Source: Opitutaceae bacterium
GTDB lineage: Bacteria > Verrucomicrobiota > Verrucomicrobiia > Opitutales > Opitutaceae
Direction: 5' to 3'
Assembly (NCBI GenBank): GCA_016763045.1
Contig: JAESUN010000442.1
Span: 1 to 16,060 of the forward strand
Length of the DNA: 16,060 bases
Of this stretch, positions 1 to 6,981 are shown one piece after another (positions within the stretch are counted from its first letter, which is position 1; every line of letters starts with the position of its first letter). Below the pieces are notes generated by a model. That model was not told the origin of the DNA and did not search any database. It saw only the letters and a list, made by a program, of their open reading frames with translations. The translations under genes were made by a program, and so were the position numbers.

Positions 1-2
1 AA

Positions 3-266
3 CCTGTGCGCGCTAAATACCTTTGGGAGGATCTTGCTCTCAGCGACCATTTCGATTTCATGATTGTCTCATGTCACCTCGGAGCGACTAAACCACAACC
101 GGATTACTTCCAGAAGGCTGATGTAGCCCTAAATCGAACTCACACCCAACCGATTTTGTTTCTCGATGACCTAAAAGAAAATATCATCGGAGCGAGATCT
201 CATGGTTGGATCGCTCACCACGTCAAAAACTCCGATCACGCGATTGAGGTTTTGAGCTCTCTTTAA
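3..266 (+). CDS. HAD-family hydrolase, C-terminal part (5' end outside window)
   Basis: The reading frame is open from the window edge, so the gene begins upstream. The GTG at position 6 is just an internal valine codon. The visible ~87 residues hold the last two motifs of the haloacid dehalogenase (HAD) superfamily. One is a conserved lysine in the context GATKPQPDYF (motif III), the other is an acidic pair in FLDDLKENIIGA (motif IV, Mg2+ binding). This order and spacing fit subfamily IA enzymes, which are phosphatases or dehalogenases acting on small phosphorylated metabolites in the cytoplasm. The nucleophile motif DxDxT and the cap domain must lie outside the window. The substrate cannot be predicted. 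The gene ends 14 bases before the stop of the convergent coiled-coil gene. Confidence 0.8.
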   Translation, partial: PVRAKYLWEDLALSDHFDFMIVSCHLGATKPQPDYFQKADVALNRTHTQPILFLDDLKENIIGARSHGWIAHHVKNSDHAIEVLSSL

Positions 267-294
267 CACAGGACTTTTACCTATTTTTCCTGTG
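267..294. terminator. Stem-loop between convergent genes
   Basis: A perfect 7-bp stem pairs CACAGGA (267-273) with TCCTGTG (288-294) around a 14-base loop. It starts directly after the stop of the HAD gene and overlaps the stop of the coiled-coil gene on the other strand. That position suits a bidirectional transcription end. Neither side has a clear run of T after the stem, so it is not a textbook intrinsic terminator. Confidence 0.35.
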
Positions 295-889
295 AAAATA
301 GATCTTCTTCTCTTTGCTCCAACTCTGTCTCTTTTTCCTGTTGGGCCTGAAATTTATCAAAAAGTTTATTTTCACTCTCTTCCAAAAAGACTTCTCTTTC
401 GCGTAACTGAGCCTGTTCTTCCTTCAAGGCTTGGACTTGTTCCTCCAAAGTCACTCTGAGCGCTTCTAGCGCATCCTGTTCTTCTTTAGAGGCGGTTTCT
501 GTTTTTTCGTTTGATCCCGCATTTGCCTTTCTCTGATCATTCGCAGTAGCCACATTCTTTCGCGCTTCAAAGAGAGCCTCTGCTTCCCACAAATCACGCT
601 CTCGCTCTTTAAGAAGTTTTTCGGTGTCGTTAAAAATATTTTCTTTTTCTTCTAAGCTCTCCTCACGTTTCCGTAAGTTTACTTCACGTTCATCGAAGGG
701 CAATTCTTGTGCACTATTCGCTGTCGCTGCACTTTTAGCCGAAACAGCACTTCCATGATGCCGCGAACCGAGAGATAACTCCTGAGCGACTTCTGGACTA
801 TCCCATTTTTGATGTCGCGAATGAATATTTTCGACACGGCGACCCCAGAGAGATCTAGCTGGATTAATAGAGGAAGTAGCTGCTTGCAT
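281..889 (-). CDS. Coiled-coil protein, third gene of the ParA cluster
   Basis: This 202-residue, highly charged protein has no recognised enzymatic domain. Residues 1-62 are low in predicted order and contain NPARSLWGRRVENIHSR, a stretch that may be a short binding motif. From residue ~65 onward it is Glu/Lys/Arg/Leu-rich and heptad-like, broken at ~111-135 by a Ser/Ala/Asn linker. Related units recur: EREVNLRKREESLEE near 68 and REREVFLEESENKLF near 163, with shorter relatives near 95 and 188. This implies internal duplication. There is no signal peptide or membrane segment, so it is probably a cytoplasmic structural or adaptor protein. It lies 64 bases downstream of the 338-residue gene and on the same strand as parA. 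I infer a role as cargo or scaffold for the ParA ATPase. The ATG start at 889 has no Shine-Dalgarno sequence. Confidence 0.7.
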   Translation of the reverse strand: MQAATSSINPARSLWGRRVENIHSRHQKWDSPEVAQELSLGSRHHGSAVSAKSAATANSAQELPFDEREVNLRKREESLEEKENIFNDTEKLLKERERDLWEAEALFEARKNVATANDQRKANAGSNEKTETASKEEQDALEALRVTLEEQVQALKEEQAQLREREVFLEESENKLFDKFQAQQEKETELEQREEDLFSQEK

Positions 890-953
890 CGGAACTTACG
901 TTTCTTGAGTGATTTTCTTATCTCTTATTAAGACTTTTTTGTCTTCTCTCTTT

Positions 954-1970
954 TTAGTTCGAAACTTTTTTAGAAGAAGACTTACGAAATAATTTTGAGA
1001 ACGAACCAAACCATTTTGAATCTGCTTTTTGGGGTGTGCCCTGACTCCCTCCGCTACTCTCCGGATTAATAGCCTTTTTTAACAATCCTTGAACAATCGT
1101 TTCCAGAGAAGGATCTTCCAAGACCATCAAGCTTCTCTGTACCCCATTTCCAGATTGTTTCATCAAAAATTCCAATTCTCTCTTTTCCTCTTCAAACCAG
1201 ACAAGGCGAACATTCATTTTTTTCAAAAGACCTTCTTCAAGTTCTTGAACCTCTGGCCGAGAAAGCTTGATAGCGTCCAAGCGATCTTTTTCAGCAATGA
1301 TACCTTCAAATCGACGAGTGAGAGCCAATTGTCCTTCACGAGAAAGTTCCTTTACCAGCAAAGCAACTGATTCTATCAAATGAACCCCTTTTGCATTAGG
1401 CCTGGATGGTATAAATTTCGCAATATTATGTTCATTCGAATTAGCCAATGCATTCACTAACGTTCTAAAATCTCCACCAATCACAATGTGCTGGGCCATA
1501 TTCTGTGCAAACCGGGCAAATTCTTCTACAGTTCCAAGTTGCTCGACTTCACATAATTCTCGTGACTCCGCAGAAAGTTTTGCCAATTCAAGAGGAAAAC
1601 ATCTTGGAATCTCTAGCTTATCTAGTGTTTGGAGAATAGCATTGTCCGACTCAGCTTCATCCACTGACGAAACCATATCACCAAAGGGATCATCAAATGC
1701 CAACGTTTGACGAAGGATCTCTACGAGCTGCTCGATCCTTTTAGGTCGCCCGTTAAATCCTGGGTCTTCCTGTAAATCAATCAATGTGTAATCAATGTAC
1801 TTGGCTGGGACTTCATCTCCTCCTCGAATTGGCCAAGAACCCAATCCCAAGTCTTCGGAAAGACTATTTAAACTCGTATCTCCCATGATCGAGTTTTGAA
1901 AATTTCGACGGAGCTGATTCCACTCATCCGCAGTTACATTTAAATCAGGTGAAATTTCGGTGTTTTCCAT
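954..1970 (-). CDS. Unrecognised protein encoded next to ParA
   Basis: I do not recognise a family for this 338-residue acidic protein. It looks soluble and mostly helical, with no signal peptide and no transmembrane segment. It occupies the position where parB usually follows parA. However, it lacks the ParB CTP-binding motif (GERR-like) and any obvious helix-turn-helix. Residues ~205-275 are rich in Glu, Lys and Leu and could form a long helix. Residues ~302-318 form a Gly/Ser/Gln linker, followed by the tail KWFGSFSKLFRKSSSKK, which is basic and aromatic like a membrane- or DNA-touching amphipathic helix. The gene is 65 bases downstream of parA. A TATAAA on the minus strand (1984-1989) may give it some promoter activity of its own, but no good -35 box precedes it. 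I infer that it is a partner of the ATPase. Confidence 0.75.
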   Translation of the reverse strand: MENTEISPDLNVTADEWNQLRRNFQNSIMGDTSLNSLSEDLGLGSWPIRGGDEVPAKYIDYTLIDLQEDPGFNGRPKRIEQLVEILRQTLAFDDPFGDMVSSVDEAESDNAILQTLDKLEIPRCFPLELAKLSAESRELCEVEQLGTVEEFARFAQNMAQHIVIGGDFRTLVNALANSNEHNIAKFIPSRPNAKGVHLIESVALLVKELSREGQLALTRRFEGIIAEKDRLDAIKLSRPEVQELEEGLLKKMNVRLVWFEEEKRELEFLMKQSGNGVQRSLMVLEDPSLETIVQGLLKKAINPESSGGSQGTPQKADSKWFGSFSKLFRKSSSKKVSN

Positions 1971-2035
1971 AGTAATTATCTTTTTTATAATCGGTTTTAA
2001 AATTGAGTTCTGGAGTCTTTCTCGGATTGGGTTCC

Positions 2036-2923
2036 TTATCCCATCGGGTCATGCCTCATAATCTCTGAGGCCAGTTGCCGATAGTCTCCTCCTACCCCAT
2101 CAGTTTCACTCCTATCTTTACCCAAAAGAATAACAGGCAGTCCAAGAGTCACGGCCCGTCGAACAACCGTTGCATCTCTTATCTGAGTTTCAAAAATCTT
2201 TGCCTTCGAAGACACTCTCTTTTGATTTCGAAATTGATTCATTCTCAATTGCATACGCATCTTAGGAACATCGATATCGACCCCTGCTTTAATGGCATTG
2301 AAAATGATTCCATGAATCTGAGCCATCGGACTCATTCCACTTCGCCGAAATCCCGCCGAAACCTGATGGAATTTAAATAATTTTTCTACCAAGAGGGTAA
2401 ATCCAATCAAACTCAATGCGTCTGGATTTGCAGGGACATAAATCTCACCGCTCGAAAAGACCCCACACTGGGAAGCCCGTAAAATATTCGGAGGACAGTC
2501 AAAAAGGATAAAATCATATTGATCCTCAACCTCAGCTAACTGTTCCTGAAACATAACATATGCTGGTTGCTCTCCCTTAAATTCATTTTCTAACTCCACC
2601 AAATCAAAAGTTGTGGGAAGAAGATCAAGACCAGGCAAAAGAGATTCTCCATCTTTCCCCTTGAGAACATCCTTCACCAGGCAATCAGAAATATTAATAT
2701 TATTTCCAGGGTGAAAAATAGAATAGAGAGATCTGGAATTCGCCGAATTTAATAAATTCCACCGTTCTAAACGAAGCAGCCAAATACTCGCATTTGACTG
2801 TGTATCCATATCACACAATAAGACACGCTTGCCCTCAAGCGCCAAACAAGCGGCTACATTTATGATTAATGATGTTTTTCCAACACCGCCTTTATAATTA
2901 ATGAAACTTATTTTCCGTGCCAT
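2036..2923 (-). CDS. parA: ParA/MinD-type Walker ATPase
   Basis: This 295-residue cytoplasmic P-loop ATPase of the ParA/Soj/MinD group is about the usual length. It has the deviant Walker A motif KGGVGKT at residues 11-17 with the signature first lysine. DMDTQSN follows at 38-44 (switch I region) and the Walker B-type FDCPPN at 141-146. Family members dimerise on ATP and bind nonspecific DNA or membrane. They are released by a partner that stimulates hydrolysis, and so they move or space plasmids, chromosome origins or protein clusters. Basic residues between 222 and 256 could support DNA binding. No amphipathic C-terminal MinD helix is seen. No parB neighbours it; the next two genes on the strand encode an unknown protein and a coiled-coil protein. 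That arrangement resembles orphan ParA cargo-positioning systems more than a chromosome parAB locus. The symbol is generic. The ATG at 2923 lacks a Shine-Dalgarno sequence. Confidence 0.9.
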   Translation of the reverse strand: MARKISFINYKGGVGKTSLIINVAACLALEGKRVLLCDMDTQSNASIWLLRLERWNLLNSANSRSLYSIFHPGNNINISDCLVKDVLKGKDGESLLPGLDLLPTTFDLVELENEFKGEQPAYVMFQEQLAEVEDQYDFILFDCPPNILRASQCGVFSSGEIYVPANPDALSLIGFTLLVEKLFKFHQVSAGFRRSGMSPMAQIHGIIFNAIKAGVDIDVPKMRMQLRMNQFRNQKRVSSKAKIFETQIRDATVVRRAVTLGLPVILLGKDRSETDGVGGDYRQLASEIMRHDPMG

Positions 2924-2979
2924 CCGAGAGATACTTTGAGAGTTTTACTATGCTCCTAGAAACGGTTTCATTTTCCAAA

Positions 2980-3030
2980 AGTTTAGGATATCAAGAGAAT
3001 GAAATCAGTATTATTGCATATATCCTAACT
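2980..3030 (-). promoter_or_regulatory. Candidate parA promoter flanked by inverted repeat
   Basis: The 219-base divergent gap between parA and the release-factor gene holds two arms, AGTTTAGGATAT (2980-2991) and ATATCCTAACT (3020-3030). They are inverted copies except for one missing base. Between them, read on the minus strand, is TGCAATAAT (3010-3018), an extended -10-like box. The arms would then sit around -35 and about +15 relative to a start near 3003. This is the layout expected of an operator for autoregulation. No convincing -35 hexamer is present. Both promoter and operator are inferences. Confidence 0.35.
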
Positions 3031-3142
3031 AGAGGGTAGTTTTCATGGTAATTGCGGAAAACCCCTAGTCTTTCTTAGAAAAGGCCCCGACACCCTTCTT
3101 TCATCTATAGAACCTCCCTATTTGCTCCCACCTCCCATACAA

Positions 3143-3505
3143 ATGAAACACAGTAAAACTCTCAATGAGGCTCATCTCGAAGAGGAATTTTCACTTGCAT
3201 CAGGCCCGGGAGGGCAACACGTCAATAAAGTTTCCACGAAAGTCACTCTTTACCATCGTCCCTCGGGATTGCGTGTGAGCGTTCAATCGTCGCGATCACA
3301 GGCCATGAACAGGAAACTGGCTAGAGCACGGCTCATGGAGCTGATCCAAGATGAAAAGGACCGTCAATTCAAGGAAGCTAGATCGAAACGAGAAAAAAGG
3401 CGCAGACAAACTGCTCGTCGCCCTCGTATGATCAAAGAACAGATTTTGAAAGAAAAACGAAAACGTTCTGAGACCAAGCAATTGAGAACTCGCATAACTG
3501 AGTAA
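3143..3505 (+). CDS. GGQ-domain ribosome-rescue factor (release factor-like)
   Basis: This 120-residue protein is essentially one class I release-factor catalytic domain. It contains SGPGGQHVNK at residues ~20-29, with the GGQ at 23-25 that triggers hydrolysis of peptidyl-tRNA. SSRSQAMNRKLARARL follows, and then a strongly basic tail from ~78. It has no codon-recognition domain, so it should free stalled peptides without reading a stop codon. ArfB/YaeJ carries an extra helix inserted after the GGQ loop; here the strand continues directly as TLYHRPSGLRVSVQ. That is closer to RF domain 3 and to mitochondrial MTRFR/C12orf65, which acts on split large subunits. I chose the ATG at 3143. An in-frame TTG at 3122 would add seven residues, and neither has a Shine-Dalgarno sequence. 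It is divergent from parA and convergent with the ABC-F gene. Confidence 0.85.
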   Translation: MKHSKTLNEAHLEEEFSLASGPGGQHVNKVSTKVTLYHRPSGLRVSVQSSRSQAMNRKLARARLMELIQDEKDRQFKEARSKREKRRRQTARRPRMIKEQILKEKRKRSETKQLRTRITE

Positions 3506-3549
3506 TTCTGAAGACCCTCCATCCCTATTAACAACTTCCCAGAGGTTAT

Positions 3550-5493
3550 TTAATCACTCTCTTCCTGAGAAAGCCTTTCCGTCGCGCTTTCCCACTCTGC
3601 ATAGTTCTCCTCCAAAGTAGTCTTTATCCGATCATGTTCTTTTAGGAGCCGAGCCGTTTCAGCTCCTTGCTGGTAAAACCCAGGTTGGGACATACTGAAT
3701 TCAGCCTCCTTATGCAGGGTTTCCAATTCCTCTATCGCCCCCTCAAGTTCTTTCACTTTTTTTCGTAAGGGCCCTAATTGCTTTCGTTTCTCAGCTTCCC
3801 TTCTCCTGCGTTCCTTCGATGAAAGAGTTTCCCCTTCCCTTTGAGAAGCCTGCATGACAACTGTCCCACCGCCCGCCAAAGCAACAGCCTCTGCTTCAAT
3901 CTGTGTTATATATTCTGAGATGTTTCCCAAGAAAGTCCTCACTCCTTCTTTGCTCACCTCAAGAACCTTCGTCACAACCCCATCGAGGAATTCTCTATCG
4001 TGAGAAACGATAACCATGCTCCCCTTATACTCTGCTAATGCTTTCTGGAGGACCGATTTCGAACGCATATCCAAATGATTTGTCGGTTCATCCATTATCA
4101 TGAAATTAGCAGATTTCAGCAACATTTTAGCCAAGGCCACTCGGCTCTTCTCGCCCCCAGATAAGATCTTCACTTTTTTAAAGACATCATCTCCACGAAA
4201 AAGGAATGCGCCGAGAATGGCTCGAAGTTGTGTCTCTCCTGCACCAGAAGAAACATCTCTCATAATATCAATCACCTCTTTAGAACCGTCCAACTCTTCT
4301 GGTTGATGTTGGGCAAAATAAGACGCAGTTACATTATGTCCGACTTTTATCTGTCCCCCTTCAATCGGCTCCTCTCCGGCTAAAATCCTGACAAAGGTAG
4401 ATTTTCCAGCACCATTGACACCCACCACCGCAATACGATCTCCCTTCTCTATCCGATAATTAAGGCCTTCAAAAACAGATATATCCCCATACCGCTTTAC
4501 CACTTCTTCCAATGCCATCACCACTTGTCCACTGGGGCGAGGCTCTGGAAATGAAAAGTTAATATCAGGAGCTTCTTCCTCTATCTCAATTCGTTCGATC
4601 TTTGCGAGTTGCTTTATCCTGCTTTGAACCTGGCTTGCCTCGCTCGCTTTGGAACGAAACCGCTCAATAAAGAGTTCCGTGTGTTGAAGCTCTTTTTGCT
4701 GATTTTTGAAGGCCTTTACCTTTAATTCTCTTCTTAAGAGACTCTCTTTCTCAAAAAAAGCATAATTTCCCGCATAATCTTCCAGTTTTCCCACAGAAAA
4801 AGCCAAAGTACGGTTACATAACCCGTTTAAAAAAGCTTTATCATGAGACACCAGAAGAAGAGCTCCGTCATATTTTCTCAAAAAGGCTTCCAGCCAACGT
4901 AACGAAGACAGATCAAGGTGATTCGTGGGTTCATCAAGCAGCAATAACGAAGGCTGCCGAAGCAACAGCTTAGCCAACGCAATACGCATCTGCCATCCAC
5001 CACTGAACTCAGAGCAATCCCTTTTCATATCTATCATGGAAAACCCAAGCCCCAGAAGAATTGTTTCCACCTTCGATTGAAGCCGAGATGCATCCATTTC
5101 TTCTAGGCGATGTTCCCACTCCCCTATTATCTCCAGTGTCTCCTGATAAAGTTCACTGGTTGCATCCATCTCTTTCAGCTTCTCACTGGCTTCTTCAATG
5201 TGCTTCTGGATCGAAAGAATATCCTCAAAAGCTGATTCAGCCTCCTTATAAAGAGACCTTCCAGCAGCCACAATCCCTTCCTGGGGAAGGTAACCCAACG
5301 TCACATAATTCGCCTTTCGTACCGAACCCTCCTCTGCCTCCATTTTTCCCAAAATCAATTTGAGAAGTGATGATTTGCCCGCCCCATTGGGCCCCACTAA
5401 TCCGATTCTGTCTCTGGGACCAATCGTTGTAGTTATATCCCTAAAAAGGAAGCGATCACCAAAACGTAGAGTTATATTCTGAAGTGTAAGCAC
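3550..5493 (-). CDS. ABC-F family ATPase (Uup/EttA-type translation factor)
   Basis: This 647-residue protein has two tandem ABC ATPase domains and no membrane domain, which defines the ABC-F class. The first domain has Walker A GPNGAGKS at 34-41, signature SGGWQ at 164-168 and LLLLDEPTNHLD at 183-194. The second has GVNGAGKS at 358-365, LSGGEKSR at 444-451 and MIMDEPTNHLD at 465-475. The linker at ~245-310 is the P-site tRNA interaction motif region. Residues ~553-645 form a charged coiled coil, as in Uup. ABC-F proteins bind the ribosomal E site and relieve stalled or strained translation complexes; some give antibiotic resistance. The length and C-terminal coil favour a Uup-like housekeeping role here, but assignment within the class is not certain. 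The GTG at 5493 is the only possible start after an in-frame TAG 12 bases upstream. A palindrome lies just before it. Confidence 0.93.
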   Translation of the reverse strand: MLTLQNITLRFGDRFLFRDITTTIGPRDRIGLVGPNGAGKSSLLKLILGKMEAEEGSVRKANYVTLGYLPQEGIVAAGRSLYKEAESAFEDILSIQKHIEEASEKLKEMDATSELYQETLEIIGEWEHRLEEMDASRLQSKVETILLGLGFSMIDMKRDCSEFSGGWQMRIALAKLLLRQPSLLLLDEPTNHLDLSSLRWLEAFLRKYDGALLLVSHDKAFLNGLCNRTLAFSVGKLEDYAGNYAFFEKESLLRRELKVKAFKNQQKELQHTELFIERFRSKASEASQVQSRIKQLAKIERIEIEEEAPDINFSFPEPRPSGQVVMALEEVVKRYGDISVFEGLNYRIEKGDRIAVVGVNGAGKSTFVRILAGEEPIEGGQIKVGHNVTASYFAQHQPEELDGSKEVIDIMRDVSSGAGETQLRAILGAFLFRGDDVFKKVKILSGGEKSRVALAKMLLKSANFMIMDEPTNHLDMRSKSVLQKALAEYKGSMVIVSHDREFLDGVVTKVLEVSKEGVRTFLGNISEYITQIEAEAVALAGGGTVVMQASQREGETLSSKERRRREAEKRKQLGPLRKKVKELEGAIEELETLHKEAEFSMSQPGFYQQGAETARLLKEHDRIKTTLEENYAEWESATERLSQEESD

Positions 5494-5507
5494 GAAAACA
5501 TGTATCT

Positions 5508-5530
5508 AGAGCGCGCTCTGCCCTTCGGCA
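5508..5530. promoter_or_regulatory. 12-bp palindrome plus small hairpin in ABC-F leader
   Basis: AGAGCGCGCTCT at 5508-5519 is a perfect 12-base palindrome lying 14 bases upstream of the ABC-F start codon. It runs directly into TGCC-CTTC-GGCA (5519-5530), a 4-bp stem. It is far more GC-rich than the surrounding 134-base divergent gap. It could be a repressor site or a folded leader in the ABC-F mRNA. No known regulator motif is recognised. Confidence 0.3.
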
Positions 5531-5627
5531 AGACCCTTGATCGTATAAAATCCCGAGAAGACTCTCATAAATCAGATCGCTTACACAAACATCACAGGTA
5601 TAGTCTTCTTTTTTTCGTCGTTTCCGT

Positions 5628-6446
5628 ATGAAACAGCCCAGCAAATCCTTCTCCATTCAACGTCATTCCTCTCACCCTGAGGTAGAAGAAACAGATGATT
5701 TTCTGGCCATTGAAGAACCTCTGGAAATACGCATCGACGGAAAAAGCTTCGCTGTCGTGATGCGCACCCCGGGGCATGACAGGGAATTAGCTGCTGGGTT
5801 TCTCTGGTCCGAGGCCATTATTCGATCTAGGGATGATATCCTCGATATGATTCGATGTGGAAAAGAAGGAGAATCGCCAAACGAAAACGTCCTGGACATC
5901 ATTCTGGCAAACCCAGAGGCCCTTGATTGGGAGAAGCTCATCCGCAATACCTTCACCTCTTCAAGCTGTGGAATCTGTAGTAAAGCCAGTATCGACGCCA
6001 TTCATCAAAAATTTTCACCGGTTCAAAACAACTACTTCCAAGTTTCGCGAGAAACGATCTATTCCTTGCCTGAAAAACTTAGAGCGAAACAACGAATGTT
6101 TGAGCAAACAGGAGGGCTTCACGCCTCAGCCCTTTTTGACAAAACCGGTCAACTGAATGTATTGCGGGAGGATGTTGGACGGCACAATGCCCTGGATAAA
6201 GTCATCGGCTCCAGTTTTTTTAGGAATGAGCTTCCCCTTGAAAACCAGATCCTATTGGTCAGCGGACGTGTCTCTTTTGAACTCATGCAAAAGGCCCTCT
6301 CTTGTCAAATTCCAGTGATTGTTGCCATTTCAGCTCCCTCAAGCCTTGCAGTCCAGTTCGCAAAGGAAAGCGGGCAAACCTTAATCGGATTTCTCCGTGG
6401 CGAAAAAATGAATGTCTACTCTGGGCATTCTAGAATCTCCCTCTAA
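5628..6446 (+). CDS. fdhD: Formate dehydrogenase accessory sulfurtransferase FdhD
   Basis: FdhD passes sulfur from the cysteine desulfurase IscS to the molybdenum (bis-MGD) cofactor of formate dehydrogenase, which makes the enzyme active. The 272-residue length is normal. The catalytic pair is seen as SSCGICSKASI, with Cys114 and Cys117 matching the CxxC loop of the E. coli protein. Other family blocks are TPGHDRELAAGFLWSE (48-62), TGGLHASAL (161-169), EDVGRHNALDKV (181-192) and VSGRVSFELMQKA (211-223). It is cytoplasmic. No formate dehydrogenase, molybdenum-cofactor or other oxidoreductase gene is in the window, so its client lies elsewhere in the genome. It is divergent from the ABC-F gene and convergent with the ychJ-like gene. 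The ATG at 5628 follows a pyrimidine-rich stretch rather than a Shine-Dalgarno sequence. Confidence 0.95.
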   Translation: MKQPSKSFSIQRHSSHPEVEETDDFLAIEEPLEIRIDGKSFAVVMRTPGHDRELAAGFLWSEAIIRSRDDILDMIRCGKEGESPNENVLDIILANPEALDWEKLIRNTFTSSSCGICSKASIDAIHQKFSPVQNNYFQVSRETIYSLPEKLRAKQRMFEQTGGLHASALFDKTGQLNVLREDVGRHNALDKVIGSSFFRNELPLENQILLVSGRVSFELMQKALSCQIPVIVAISAPSSLAVQFAKESGQTLIGFLRGEKMNVYSGHSRISL

Positions 6447-6472
6447 AAGAAGAGCCTTCCTGATAGACCCAA

Positions 6473-6964
6473 TTATCCGCAGCACTTCTTGTATTTTTTC
6501 CCACTACCACAAGAACAAGGATCATTTCTACCAATTTTTGGCTCCTCTCGCTTCACCGTTTGTCCTTTAGGGGAAACATGCCCAGAATAGAACCAACGCC
6601 CCTCTTCTTTCACAAATTTCCCAACTTCCTGGTGAACCTGTTCCTCCGATCCCTCTTTATTTTTAAATCGAGCTGAGAATCCAACAATACCAGTATCATC
6701 ATCTTCTTCTCCTCCCTCTTTCTCTAAAATTTCGAGACCCAGCCATTCTGAATTCTCCGCCCAGCGGAGCGTTTCCTCAGCCGAAAAATCGGCCCTTTCC
6801 TTTGGAACCAGTGTTTCTTCCAAATACGAAATCGCTTTCTTAGCATAGGCCGTGTAGCGAGAACGCATCAAAGCCTCTGCTGTCGGAGCTCCCTGCTTCC
6901 CAGAAATATATACTTCACAGCAATCACTATACTCACTGCCAGATCCACACGGGCATACATTCAT
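6473..6964 (-). CDS. ychJ: YchJ-family SEC-C motif protein
   Basis: This 163-residue protein of the YchJ (UPF0225) family carries a SEC-C zinc-binding motif at each end. The first is [13 protein letters not shown] with Cys4, Cys6, Cys15 and Cys16; the second is [13 protein letters not shown] with Cys150, Cys152, Cys161 and Cys162. The middle has the family block [11 protein letters not shown] (31-41) and a compact NTF2-like fold ending in [12 protein letters not shown] motifs also end SecA, where they bind zinc and SecB, but the biochemical role of YchJ is unknown. It is cytoplasmic and about the length of the E. coli protein. It ends 26 bases from the stop of fdhD on the other strand. A good -35/-10 pair lies upstream. 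Confidence 0.9.
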   Translation of the reverse strand: MNVCPCGSGSEYSDCCEVYISGKQGAPTAEALMRSRYTAYAKKAISYLEETLVPKERADFSAEETLRWAENSEWLGLEILEKEGGEEDDDTGIVGFSARFKNKEGSEEQVHQEVGKFVKEEGRWFYSGHVSPKGQTVKREEPKIGRNDPCSCGSGKKYKKCCG

Positions 6965-6981
6965 ATCTTACTTATCTAGTT

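Noticed and set aside
930..945. AAGAC-TTTTTT-GTCTT stem between two genes of the ParA cluster
   Set aside because: The stem is only 5 bp and has no T-tract on the transcribed (minus) strand; too weak to call an attenuator.
1089..1370. Plus-strand open frame of 93 codons
   Set aside because: It lies entirely opposite the 338-residue gene; its Phe/Lys-rich composition is that of a reverse-strand shadow.
954..1970. ParB as identity of the gene after parA
   Set aside because: No CTP-binding GERRxR-type motif and no helix-turn-helix are visible, and the acidic composition does not fit.
5456..5656. Minus-strand open frame crossing the ABC-F/fdhD gap
   Set aside because: It overlaps the start of the ABC-F gene in another frame and the start of fdhD, with no recognisable domain; a leader peptide is not supported.
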